This document shows positions 30,074 through 40,272 of a stretch of DNA of 64,000 nt, piece by piece. Made by a program: the position numbers and the translations under genes. Below the pieces are notes generated by a model. The model had not been told where the DNA came from. It worked only from the letters and a program-made list of their open reading frames with translations, and ran no database searches. The stretch is from Nemophila menziesii. Lineage: Eukaryota; Streptophyta; Magnoliopsida; Boraginales; Hydrophyllaceae. The number at the start of each line of letters is the position of its first letter. Within the stretch, counting starts at the first letter, position 1. The stretch covers positions 17,173,001 to 17,237,000 of the forward strand of contig JARWIR010000018.1 of assembly GCA_029959085.1 (NCBI GenBank), in the 5' to 3' direction.

Positions 30074-30660
30074 TGTGATAAAAATAAGATAAATATAAGT
30101 CAAGAAAACTACGCACTCTCACCCTAGACAGGCACAGTACTGCAAGTATTACAAGACGTATGCAAGTTTTAGTTAGTAAGTTGAGTTCGTTCTCATGGAC
30201 TTAAGTGTGCTAGTCGAATGGGTAGCAATGACGAGTAAAAGTAAATAATTAAAGACAGAAAATAAAAGCAAATAGATTTCGAAATTAAGAATTAAAACTA
30301 GGAAAATAAAGACAATAAAATAAAAGATAAGAAATATGAGATGAGAGATATAGCTTAGGTTTTTCTAGTATGCACTAATCCTTCTAATTCCTTCTATTAT
30401 ATCTAGTTAATAAGGGAGAATATTAGCTCTTCTATACTTAGTCAGGATTCTAAATTCCCATTCCTTAGACCTTGAGAGCGACTAAGGGGGCTACAGCACA
30501 ACCAAGAAGCTGTTTCAAATAGGGTTATCAAACGCTACTAAGGCCCTAAGCAAACAATTCATTCAATTGGTGATATGGTGATTAAATTATACCCTAATGA
30601 CTATCTAGCTAGAATTAGTTTTGTCAGAACTAATATCGGACACTAGATGTTATGTCTCAA
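30074..30660 (+). repeat. Gypsy-type LTR-like repeat, copy a (truncated)
   Basis: It starts TGTGATAAAA and has the sequence order shared with the copies at 50.6-53.5 kb: a TCAGGATTCTAAATTCC-like block, a G/C-rich 'acttaggagg'-like block, then CACTAGATG. It stops near 30660, where repeat X begins. Confidence 0.6.
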
Positions 30661-30663
30661 AAT

Positions 30664-31150
30664 GCCCACTGATCTCAGATCTTGATCTGTATATTCAGGG
30701 GGTAAATACCCCATTTTTTGCATTTTTAGGGGGTATATACCCATTGTTTTTGTGCAGTTGTAGTGGGTAATCGTGCTGTTTTAGGGAGAAATTTTGTATT
30801 TTAGGGGGTAAGCATGATGTTTTAGTGGGTAATAGACTCACTGTTTTTGTGGGTACGGTTCTGCATCACCATGTTGGACTCACCACCACTTTGGACTGAC
30901 CTGAACAAGGAAAAAAGAACATTGAACTCTGAACAATATGGACTTACAATGTAATAAAAAAACGGTAGGCGTGTACTCCCAAAAAATTAAAATAGGGGGT
31001 ATATAGCCTCCAAAAAATTAAAAATTGTGGGTATGTACCCCCTAAAAACGTGACCAGAAACCAGAAAAATCTTTAGTTAGGCCCTTAAAAAACATAACAT
31101 CTAATTAGGCCCTTAAAAATCTCATTTTTGAATTTGAGGCCTTAAAAAGT
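30664..31150 (+). repeat. Dispersed repeat X, copy 2
   Basis: Diverged inverted counterpart of 9670-10090. It carries GGGTATATACCC boxes, GCATTTTTAGG, and at its right end the AACATCTAATTAGG and CTTAAAAATC strings. It is non-coding. Confidence 0.6.
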
Positions 31151-31570
31151 ATTCCTCTATAAACAATCGAGTAACGAAAATAAATGGGAAAATATGCAAT
31201 TACGCTATGGTGCTCAATATTAATAGAAATTTGATTATTTTATTTAGATCGATTGATAATAAAAAAGCATACCCCACGAATATAGTTTATTTTAATTTTT
31301 TTTGAATTTGCTATCATCTTTTCTTTCCTCGCATATTTTCATTACTATTATATTAGATTGAGGAAAATACAAAAGAAAGCAAAAAATTCATGAAGATTAT
31401 ATTATAAAGCCAAGTTAGGAAAAGTTATGTTATAAAGCCATTCCTTAGTTTTCTGGTTAGAGTTTTGTCCTTTTTACCCTCGTTCGTCATGGGTACGCAT
31501 CCGCGGATTTTTTATTTTTTGATTCACCATGTATTTGATTTGTTATAGTCATTTTGTGTTTACCGATATA

Positions 31571-31765
31571 GGTACGGACCCATAACCCTGTATTGTCATT
31601 ATCATTTTTTAAATAACCTCGGCATGGGGCCAGACCCACGTACATTTTTTTATAGTCCACGGAAAATACACCTATGGGTCCGGACACACAACTTGTTTTA
31701 ATTAATTTTTTCTTTTTGATTTTTTTAAGTCATTTGTTATTTGTCTATATGGGTCCGGACCCATC
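31571..31765. repeat. Repeated GGGTCCGGACCC-type palindromes
   Basis: A perfect 16-base palindrome ATGGGTCCGGACCCAT lies at 31749-31764. Related forms occur at about 31571 (GGTACGGACCCAT), 31624 (GGGGCCAGACCCA) and 31673 (ATGGGTCCGGACA), spaced 49-76 bases. Confidence 0.6.
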
Positions 31766-32620
31766 GCGTTAGGGTTACAAACCCACGACCCAAACCACCA
31801 CCCCCAATGACCCAAACCACCTTTATTGGGTTGTACCCTTCACCCAGCATGCATTTTCTTCACGGAACCTTAGCAGCCCATCGTCTCCAGCAACGCAGCA
31901 AATCTGAAACCAAAAACAAATTAGTGAAACAAAACTTAAAAAGAAAATATATTATAATAAACCCAACACTGTACCTTGAATGTTCAGATCTGATCTGGTG
32001 GGAAGGTGAGACCCACATCAGCAGTGAGGGAAGCGGCTCTTCAACAGCAGCGGTGTTTCGTCTGCAGTAGGTGGGTTGTACCCGTGACGGTGATGGGGCG
32101 AAGTGCTTCGTGGTGGTGGTGGTGCGCCACAGCAGCAGTGGTGGAGATCTGCAGTGCTGGAGGGAGGCGGCGTCGATGTTGTTCGCAGTGTTGGTGTTGA
32201 GCGTGAACTGGTGGTGATGATGGCGGCGAGGCCAGTAATGGTGGGGAGAGTGGATGTCGGTGACGGTGATGCAGGTCTGGGTTCGATGGTGGTGGGGAGA
32301 GGGGAGGCTCGGCATCGGGATAAGGGGAGAGGTAGAGGAGGTGCAGTAGCAAGGTTCGATGGTGGTGGGGAGAGGGGAGGCTCGGCATCGGGGATTGATG
32401 CTGATGGAGAGGAGGTGCAGCAGCAAGGGTGGTGGATCTCGACGGCAGAAGCAGCAGCATCTTCACGGCAGCAGCGATGAAGCTCAGATCGAGGGGGGGT
32501 GGGATGGGTTTCGTTGTTGCAGATAATGAGAGAGGGAGAGAATAGAATGGGGTGGGATGGGATGGGTTCGGTTGTTTAATGGGGATGGGGGTTGGGTTTT
32601 TTGTTTTTCACTGATAGGGT
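31766..32620. other. GC-rich gene-like block without a supported gene
   Basis: This block is much more GC-rich than its surroundings and full of GGTGGTGG / CCACCACC strings, with a duplicated segment (GGTTCGATGGTGGTGGGGAG at 32279 and 32353). Several ORFs are open on both strands, but none shows a recognisable domain. It resembles captured exon or 5' UTR sequence carried by a transposon. The rest to 32949 is AT-rich and featureless. Confidence 0.45.
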
Positions 32621-32982
32621 TAGAGTATGGGGGCATTTTGGGCGTTTATCACTACTAATTGGATTCCAACTAGTAGTTAGAGTGGTGGACTTATTTTATA
32701 AACTCATATGGCCTTTTGGCCTTGTAAAATTAATACCCCGATTAGATTTATCTGCTTATTATCTAAGTGATCAAATTTTCCTAGTTTAATTATCACATAT
32801 TTGTACTGTTATGTTTTATACTTTCTTTGTATTTTTACTTTCACATTCAGATGTATTAATTTGATAGTAAGCAATGAAATGCAAATTTGTATAAATAAAG
32901 AAAAATTAGTGATTTTTGAAATTTTGTACGACTGAAAGATACATGAATCATTGTATAATTTTTTTTTTTTTGGACAATGTGA

Positions 32983-32998
32983 GGGTGCTAACGCACCC
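32983..32998 (-). other. LINE C 3' UTR hairpin
   Basis: A 6-bp GGGTGC/GCACCC stem with a 4-base loop, 10 bases before GTCC and the poly(A). The extra G-C pair and different loop compared with LINE B keep pairing intact. Confidence 0.6.
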
Positions 32999-33019
32999 AA
33001 AATAAAACAAAAAACAAAA

Positions 33020-36000
33020 TTAACCTATCCCTAATTTCTTAAAAGCTAAAGATAAATCGAAAATACTGCACGTATTTCGATGAGCAAAAGTTGCCATGTG
33101 TCTAGCTTCCTTCGCCAATTTATCCGCATTCCTGTTGAGCTTCCTATTGATGTGTTTGAAGGAGATATCTCCGAGCTCTTCAGACTTACGGGTAATTCTT
33201 TGTAGGATGGGTTGGATATTCCAACGAGCTGCTGACACTAGCTTGATACCTTGAATAATCTCAAGGTTGTCTGAGTGAATAGTAATTTTTTTCCCCGGAA
33301 AGTAGGCCCCAATCTGTGTCGCTTTAAAGACCGCTTCTGCTTCTCCTTCCAGGGCTGAGTTGCAGTCCATAGTCGTGCTGTGCTTAATCGGCGTGTTATT
33401 TTCTTTCTGTTCGCCCCAAATTGCTATCCCTGTTGGTTCCCATTTATTTGAGAAAGATGCATCACAAAATAAGTTAATATCTTGTTCTTGTTCCTCTATA
33501 TTTGACTCGGTGTTTGTTTCATTATTATTTCTAAAACCCTCATATCCTTTCTTTATCCAGTTAATCCCATGAATCTCTTGCATCAGTTTCTTCGATGTAT
33601 AGTTGATTCCTGTTCCATCTACAATTGTTCCTTCATGTGTAGCTTTCATTTTTGCTTTCCATATATTCCATAAGTTTATCATTAAGAAATCTCGTACAAC
33701 ATTTTCGTCCCATCCTCCTTTAGTGTAGACCTTAATTATTTTCATGAACCATTCTCCTATATCTTCCTCCTGTTCTTCCATAATTTTTATCTGTAGAGCT
33801 GAACCTGCCCAAATATCCTTACACATTGTACATTGGAGAAGTAAATGTTTGACATCTTCTTTTTCATTGTTACACCACAAGCAATTTTTCCCATCCGCAC
33901 ACTTCCTGTTAAATAAGTTTACTCTAGTTGGAATTGCATTGTTGATTATTCGCCACATAAAGAGTTTAATTTTTTTTGGTATGTTTGACTTCCATATTAT
34001 TTTCCATATTTCAGAATCTTCCATTGCTTTGGTCTCTATTGTTGAAGCTTTCTTTGCATTTTGTTCTTCAATCATGACTTTATAACCTGTTTTGGTATCA
34101 TATTCCCCATCTTTGGAGAAAGGCCAGATGTACTTGTCTTGTATCCCATGTTCTTTAATTTTTGTTTTTTTAATGATTTGTATAATCGGTTTTGGAAAAA
34201 GATTATCTAAAATCTCTGTGTCCCATTCATCTTTGTCTTTTTTCATTAAGTCACTAACTTTCATTAACGTAGTCCCTTTTGGCTTCTCTAATTCCCATTT
34301 AGTATCTATCCATCTTTCATCCCATATATTCGTTTCCTTTCCATCACCTATTATTTTTATACCATGTTTTTTTAAGAAATCTCTTCCTTCTATAAGACTT
34401 GACCAGCTCCATGTCCTACTTTGTTTTAATTTACAAGTTAAGAAATTAGATTTATTGAAGTAGATACCTTTTAAAAGCTTTGTTGCAAGGTTATTAGGGT
34501 TATGCATTAGACGCCATGCTTGAGCCGCAAGAAGAACTGTATTCATTTTCCTGAAGTCTTTGAAACCCAATCCTCCTATGAGTTTGCTTACCGCAATCTT
34601 CTCCCAGGCAACCCAGTGTATTCTATTTCTTTCACCTGAGTTCCACCAAAAATTTGTGATAGCTGAAATAAGTTTGTTACAGAAGGTAATTGGAAAAGAG
34701 AAGATAGACATATAGTAGTTAGGTATAGCTTGTAGAATAGCTTTAATAAGTACTTCCTTTCCTCCTTCGGAAAGAAGCTTAGCTTTCCATCCTTCCGTAT
34801 TTTTGAAAACCTTTTTTGCTATCCATTCTAGAGATTCCACTTTTGATCTCTTGTGACAAAGTGGAATCCCTAGGTAATAACCTAAATCCTGTGTTTCTTC
34901 AATCTTCGTAATCTCAACTACTTCTCTTTTAACTTCCTCTGGAGTTTCTTTGCTGAAAATCATCGCTGATTTATGCAGGTTTATTCTCTGTCCAGAAATA
35001 TGACAATAAATATCCAAGCATTCTTTGAATTTATTAACATCTGTGTTCTCGAGATCAATGAAAAAAAGAGAGTCATCTGCAAAAAGAAGGTGAGATATCG
35101 TGGGGCAGTTTCTGTTAATCCTTATACCATTGATGAGTTTATTCTCAACATAGCTGTCCATTAAACTAATTAAAGATTCTGTCATAATAGAAAAAAGAAA
35201 GGGGGAGAGAGGGTCACCTTGTCTAATGCCTCTTTCCGGTTTAAAGTTTTCAAGTCTTTCACCATTAAAATTAATATGAAAAGAGGAAGAGGTAATGCAA
35301 TTCTCTATCCATTTTATCCATGTGTCGTTAAAACCCAGTTGCTTTAGTATCTTAAAAAGGAAAGACCATCTGACTTGATCATATGCTTTGGCCATATCAA
35401 TTTTGACAGCTGCCATGTTTTTCCCCTTTTTTCTTTTCCTGCTCATATAGAAAGATATTTCTTGTGCAATAATGATATTGTCTTGTATAGCTCGTCCTTT
35501 AATAAAAGCCGATTGTGTGGGTGAGATGATTTGATTCATGATTACTTTCAATCTATTTGAGAGAATCTTTGTAATAATTTTGTAGATAAAATTAACACAT
35601 GAGATGGGTCTAAAGTCTCCCAATTCTTCTTGGATAACCCCTTTGGGGATAAGTGTTATCAATGTATCATTAATAGCTTCAACTGAGTAATTGTTTTCAA
35701 AAAATTCCATAATAACTTGTGTAACATCATCTCTGATAATATCCCAAAATTCTTTGTAGAATTTACCATTTAAACCATCTGGTCCTGGGGCTTTTGATGC
35801 CGATAATTCCTTAACAGCCTTCTCAATCTCAATGATATCTGGTTTTTTTGTTAGTTCTTCATTCATACTTTCTGTAATTCGAGGTTTAATTAATGCTATA
35901 GCTTCATTAGTAATACTCTCGTCTGCTTCGTTATCTTCAAATAGTTTTTTGTAAAATTCTTGGAAACAATCTTTAATATTATCAGTGTCTTCTATCCAAA

Positions 36001-37012
36001 TACCATCCTTATTTTTTATTCTTGTGATCCTATTTAGTTTTCTTCTTTTAATAGTTGCTAGGTGAAAAAATTTAGTGTTTTTATCTCCATAAACTAGCCA
36101 GTTTTGTCTAGCTCTATCGCTCCAGTATTTTTCTTCTTTGTCGTACTCTTGTTTAATTTTTTCTTTAATCTCCATTTCTTCTTTAGTGGAATCTATATCA
36201 TTTTCTAAGTTTAGCTTAATGAGTTTGTCTTGTAAGTTCCTAATAGTATTCGCATGATTCCTAAAGTTTTTGTCACTCCACTTCTTAAGTTTCTTTTTAG
36301 TATATTCTCTTTTTTTTACAAATTTATTAATGGGGATATAATCCTTAGGTATTATCCAACTATCACTAACAATATTTCTACAGTTTTCATCATCAAGCCA
36401 TCTTGTTTCAAACTTAAAGTGTTTTTCACCAATTTTCATATTTATATCGAAATGAAGAATTAAGGGAGAGTGATCCGACCCTATTGTCGGGGGAATATGA
36501 ATTTGAGATCTTGGGTATTTTTGTATCCACTCGTATGTTGCAAGTCCTCGATCAATTCTTGTTTTAACATTTTTCTCCCCTTCCATCCTGTTTGACCAAG
36601 TAAAAAAACAACCATTAGATTCTATTTCTGCTAATGAATTACTATTTGTAAAGTCAACAAACGCATTAATATGATCGATATTAGCTTGGTTCTTGCTTTG
36701 TTTCTCCGTTATATTAAGTATCTCATTAAAATCACCCATAATAATCCATGGTATATCAATGTCATTACTCCAATTGGTTATATCTTTCCAAATGTTAAGC
36801 CTAAGATTAAAATCATTAGGTGCATGTAAGAAAATTAAGTAATACGAGAAAGACAATTCATTAATAAGGACAATAACATACGAGCTACAACTAGAAACTA
36901 CAATCAAACGCACATAAGAGTGCCACAAAACCAAGAAACCCCCGGAGTGAAAAGCATTTCCAGAGGGTTCCACAAAAAAAAGAGTTTTCAAAACCCAAAC
37001 GAGCCAACACAT
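33020..37012 (-). pseudogene. LINE C ORF2, main part: endonuclease, RT, zinc region, RNase H (1,330 aa)
   Basis: This frame is open for 1,330 codons with no stop. It contains endonuclease motifs GDFNEIL and GSDHSPLIL; RT motifs APGPDGLNGKF, FRPISCVNFIYKI, IDMAKAYDQVRW, GIRQGDPLSPF and the catalytic FADD; a zf-RVT cluster CLWCNNEKEDVKHLLLQC; and RNase H with acidic residues in FCDASF, EGEAEAVF, HSDNLE and NADKLAKEAR. It ends KLGIG. The true ORF2 start is at 37148, in the other frame. The frame is lost in a T8 run (minus strand; 36974-36981), where one base too many is present. Nothing else is broken, so this gene was lost recently or the frameshift could be a base-calling error. Confidence 0.9.
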
Positions 37013-37148
37013 TCTGAGAGTCCACCTCTCGCATCATAGTCTCACAAAAAGCCACAACACCAGGTCTAAATTGAGCCACCATCGAGCAAGCTTTGGATAA
37101 TGTCAAGGGTGCTCGAATACCCTGGACATTCCAAAAGATGGTCGTCAT
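36976..37148 (-). pseudogene. LINE C ORF2 start: endonuclease N-terminus
   Basis: ATG at 37148 (minus) overlaps the ORF1 stop as ATGA. The encoded TIFWNVQGIRAPLTL and FCETM segments match the endonuclease start of LINE B. In this frame the ORF runs on to 36891, but similarity ends at the T8 run, beyond which the partner frame carries the protein. Confidence 0.88.
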
Positions 37149-38821
37149 TTTGCTTTTGCGGCTTTTCTGGAGTAGCCGCCTCCATTTTTGCTTACCAACT
37201 CTTCGTCCCCATCCTCCAGTGCATCTTCATACTGAAAATTCATATCATGGTCATCTCCTCCTCCTACATAATCTTTCTCAAAATAATTCTCACTAGACTC
37301 AAAGTTCCCTTCCTCCTCTTCTGGTTCAAACTGAGAGTTGAATTCCTCGTCGAGTTTAGAACTATTTTCTGACTCTTTACCTTTGCCTTTCACTGGGTAG
37401 ATTCCTTCCTCACCTTCTTCCTCATTTTCCAACAGATTAAACTGATTGTTGTTAACGAAATTCTCAATTGGGTCCACCACTCTGAGTTTTTTAAAGTTCC
37501 CTGTAACTTTGGATCCAATCTCATCACTTCCTATCTCAATTCGAACTCCTTTCCCATCTCTTCTTCTCTTTATATTATTCTGGGAATTAGATGAAATCTC
37601 CATGTGGTGGTCAGTAGTATTGCTGTTACTTGCAGCATATTTCCCTTTTATCTGTTTCATTTTTTCTTCAAAAGCGAGAAGCGCAGCTCTTATGTCACCC
37701 TCGTTTCCATCTTCACCTTGTTGTGTTATTCCATGATTCTTTTTAAAAGCCTCCATTTTTAGCGCTGATTCATGCAACTCGTTGCGTATATCATGCATCT
37801 GCTTGTTCCAAACCTCCCAATCTTGGTTCTCTTTCTCTCTTTCTTCTTCAGTTTGATTAAGATTGTTATTCTTCTTGCTAGTGCCTCCCCTTTTTGTATA
37901 GTTGAATTTGCTGAGGACATCTTCTTCATCTCCTTGAGTTTGTCTCCCTTTAGCTTGATTATTAATCCTGACATTCGAACCTGCATTGTTTACATAGTTC
38001 CCACCATATAAGAAGTTAGAAAATTCACCATTAACTTTAATATGTAATCCATAGATAGGATTAAATGGGGGAAATTTTGCCACGTTGTCTATGCTCCAGG
38101 ATATTTTCCTGCGCTCATCAATGTCTTCTGTTTGTTTTATGACCTTCACTGGGCAGTCACCATATTGGTGACCAATTCTACCACATCTAAAACACAAGAG
38201 GCCCGTATTCTCATATTGGAAAAGAACCCAGGCAGGACCTTCTTCCTGATAAAGATAAGCACCAGGTGGTAACGGTTGTTTGGTATTGATCCTTGCTCTA
38301 AACCTCAGGACTTTCACATCACAGTTCTGAGTAGTTGGGAGATCAACAGCTTCTATCTTGATAAAACACACCTCAAGGGCTTTGACAGTCTCCACATTGT
38401 TCTGTATGAAAGCTAGACCTCTGACTTGGACCCATATGGATGAGTAATCAGTATTAAGATCATTGAAATCCACCGTGAGAGGCCATAAGGTTAGGCTGAG
38501 ATGAAGCTTCTGGTATAATCCCGGCCTCATTTCCCAAACTCTTCTGAACTCCTTCTCGTTAAAGATCTCCAATTTGAACATATTGTTCTTCACATCTGTT
38601 AACCTGTAGTGTCCTTGAATACCCCACCTATCTTCAATGTAATTCCTCAGCTGAACTGCGTAAATTGGTGAGGTTCCAATGGCTTTAATGAGAATAGCCT
38701 TCTCTTCTTTCATGCTTTCTGAAAGCCTCGCCTTAGATCCAATATTGATAACCCCAAGCTTCCTAGCTTTATGATCATTCAGAGGTATGATAGGAAGGGC
38801 ATGGTGTTCTCTAGAAGCCAT
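37145..38821 (-). CDS. LINE C ORF1: gag-like protein with zinc knuckle
   Basis: RNA-binding protein of the LINE. From MASREHHALP it has a DUF4283-type N-terminal domain (about residues 30-190), then a CX2CX4HX4C knuckle (CFRCGRIGHQYGDC), a basic/polar linker, an E/K-rich coiled-coil-like segment, and an acidic C-terminus (FEPEEEEGNFESSENYFEK). The same frame is open a further 248 codons upstream to 39562. I chose 38821 because similarity to plant LINE ORF1 proteins starts there and the preceding 70 residues look like translated UTR. The stop overlaps the ORF2 start. Confidence 0.82.
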   Translation of the reverse strand: MASREHHALPIIPLNDHKARKLGVINIGSKARLSESMKEEKAILIKAIGTSPIYAVQLRNYIEDRWGIQGHYRLTDVKNNMFKLEIFNEKEFRRVWEMRPGLYQKLHLSLTLWPLTVDFNDLNTDYSSIWVQVRGLAFIQNNVETVKALEVCFIKIEAVDLPTTQNCDVKVLRFRARINTKQPLPPGAYLYQEEGPAWVLFQYENTGLLCFRCGRIGHQYGDCPVKVIKQTEDIDERRKISWSIDNVAKFPPFNPIYGLHIKVNGEFSNFLYGGNYVNNAGSNVRINNQAKGRQTQGDEEDVLSKFNYTKRGGTSKKNNNLNQTEEEREKENQDWEVWNKQMHDIRNELHESALKMEAFKKNHGITQQGEDGNEGDIRAALLAFEEKMKQIKGKYAASNSNTTDHHMEISSNSQNNIKRRRDGKGVRIEIGSDEIGSKVTGNFKKLRVVDPIENFVNNNQFNLLENEEEGEEGIYPVKGKGKESENSSKLDEEFNSQFEPEEEEGNFESSENYFEKDYVGGGDDHDMNFQYEDALEDGDEELVSKNGGGYSRKAAKAK

Positions 38822-39562
38822 GTTAACTCCTGTAAAAAAGATCAAAACAAATACAGAGCATACACCGAAACAACAAGAGCACAAAACAAGGGTAAAGAAG
38901 TTAGAGACGTAAAGATTAGGAAGTAAAGAGGAGGACTGAGAGTTAGAGCAAGTGGTGAAGTGAGAGGATTGAGTAACAAGCCGAGGAGAGATAACAGTCT
39001 TATATAGGCAATAGAAATTGTCATTATTGATTACCTTAGTTCTGCTAGTTTGAGGCTCACTGTTCCAACGCCATTCTTGAAAAGTGCAAAGGACTCCCAC
39101 GCTTCTTCTATTCTTGTACTCCTCATCCAAATTATTACTTACAGTAATAATTGCTTTTGAGACAATCAAAGAAATTGAACCAATATTTTGTTTATTGTTT
39201 TGGCGTCTAATGCTATTATCTACTGTAGTGTCTCTTCGATTTCTTATTTTTATTCTTCTATTGATTATGATTAATTCCTGCACGCCATATAAGATAAAAC
39301 CAAAAATGATGGATTTTGGAAAGAGACTCACCTCGGAACTCGGTGACGCCTCTCTTGCAGCCATTTTCGTCTTGATAATCCCAAACCGCAGTTTAGATTC
39401 TTGCTTAAGCCATCCATTATTGCTCTTGATTATCTCGTTTCTCCTCACGAAAGGCTTTCGCCCAAAAGTGAAGATATGCTTTCGATCTAACCGCTTTATC
39501 CCCAAAATGAAATTATTGAACCCTAACCCTAGCTTACCTATGCCATCAGATGAGACCCCCAT
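38822..39562 (-). other. LINE C leader ORF / possible N-terminal extension of ORF1
   Basis: This frame opens with MGVSSDGI about 175 bases from the element's 5' end, matching the LINE B leader ORF start, and stays open into ORF1. Between it and ORF1 lies a stretch that looks non-coding. It has a minus-strand TATATAAG at 38999-39006 with a CT-rich tract after it, or alternatively a GT...AG interval (39034 down to 38830, donor AAG|GTAATC, acceptor TTTTTTACAG). Which of these is real cannot be told from sequence alone. No known domain was recognised. Confidence 0.5.
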
Positions 39563-39748
39563 CACCGCTAGGGCCGTAGGAAGCGTGTAAGATAGCCTCC
39601 ACGCGTGAAGAAGATCAACGGATTATGACAACCGCTCGTGATTAACGAGAAAATAAGAAATTTTTCGATCAGAAGATCGTATGGAGAAGAGAGAAGGGAG
39701 AGAGCGTGATTTTAGAGAGAGAAGTTTTTATTTTGTTATTGTATAATT

Positions 39749-39869
39749 AACCTAGAAGTATTTGATCATTTACATATAAGAATAAATATATCTTTATTAG
39801 TAATATAAGTACACATGAATACTTAACACAATACTTTAATATATAAACCAAATAAGTTTCTTTTTCGAA
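39749..39869. other. AT-rich spacer between LINE C and the first Mutator-like element
   Basis: Nothing recognised. Confidence 0.4.
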
Positions 39870-39878
39870 TTTAATAAA

Positions 39879-40240
39879 GGGTCAATGCCCTAAAAAATCA
39901 AAATAATATTATATTTGTCCCAAAGAATCATCCATTAACTTACTATTATAAGATTACATATTTACCCTTACACTATAAGAACTATTCCCGTCACGGACGA
40001 TTCCCGTCACACGACGATTCCCGTCACGGACGATTCCCGTCACAGACGATTCCCGTCACGGACGATTCCCGACACCGACGATTCCCGTCAACGCGACGAA
40101 TAATGTATAACATAAGTAGGGATAGTATAGTCAAATAATGTATAAAATAATTCAATTGGTGATTTTATTGGGTAGAAATTTTGTCATTGATGTTATTGGG
40201 CTGAAAAAAATATTATTTTGATTTTTTGGGTCATTTTCCC
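39879..40240. mobile_element. Mutator-like MITE (362 bp) with 9-bp TSD
   Basis: TTTAATAAA lies directly on both sides (39870-39878 and 40241-40249), a perfect 9-bp target duplication as made by Mutator-like transposases. The ends form an inverted repeat of about 32 bases with few mismatches, beginning GGGTCAATGCCC on the left and GGGAAAATGACCC on the right, both continuing AAAAAATCAAAATAATATT. There is no coding capacity. The centre holds a GC-rich 16-bp tandem array in otherwise AT-rich sequence. Confidence 0.9.
39984..40098 (+). repeat. Seven-unit 16-bp tandem array inside the MITE
   Basis: Units of ATTCCCGTCACGGACG begin at 39984, 40000, 40017, 40033, 40049, 40065 and 40081; lengths are 16-18. 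Six of the seven contain CGTCA, the reverse complement of the TGACG core bound by plant TGA-type bZIP factors. High GC and six CpG-rich units contrast with the AT-rich ends. Confidence 0.92.
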
Positions 40241-40272
40241 TTTAATAAAATCCAATTTTATATTTAAATTTT

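Larger units (their letters stand above)
32961..39737 (-). mobile_element. LINE C: full-length, nearly intact L1-type element
   Basis: The target duplication ATTGTATAATT at 32950-32960 and 39738-39748 defines both ends. On the minus strand the order is CT-rich 5' UTR, leader ORF joined in frame to ORF1, ORF2, 3' hairpin, GTCC and poly(A). ORF1 is intact; ORF2 has one frameshift near its start. It is the best-preserved copy of its subfamily here. Confidence 0.92.

Noticed and set aside
31741..32480. Several ORFs on both strands in the GC-rich block
   Set aside because: They are open in many frames because of GC-rich triplet-like repeats, and none has recognisable protein features.
37446..39590. 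Plus-strand ORFs across LINE C
   Set aside because: They are antisense shadows of the LINE C ORFs, which carry the recognisable domains.
39970..40000. CACTATAAGAACT followed by subterminal repeats looked like the end of a CACTA transposon
   Set aside because: It lies inside a Mutator-like MITE with its own inverted repeats and a perfect 9-bp TSD. No matching TAGTG end or 3-bp TSD was found.
39984..40098. Seven regular repeats as a possible CRISPR-like array
   Set aside because: Units are contiguous with no unique spacers, in a plant MITE.
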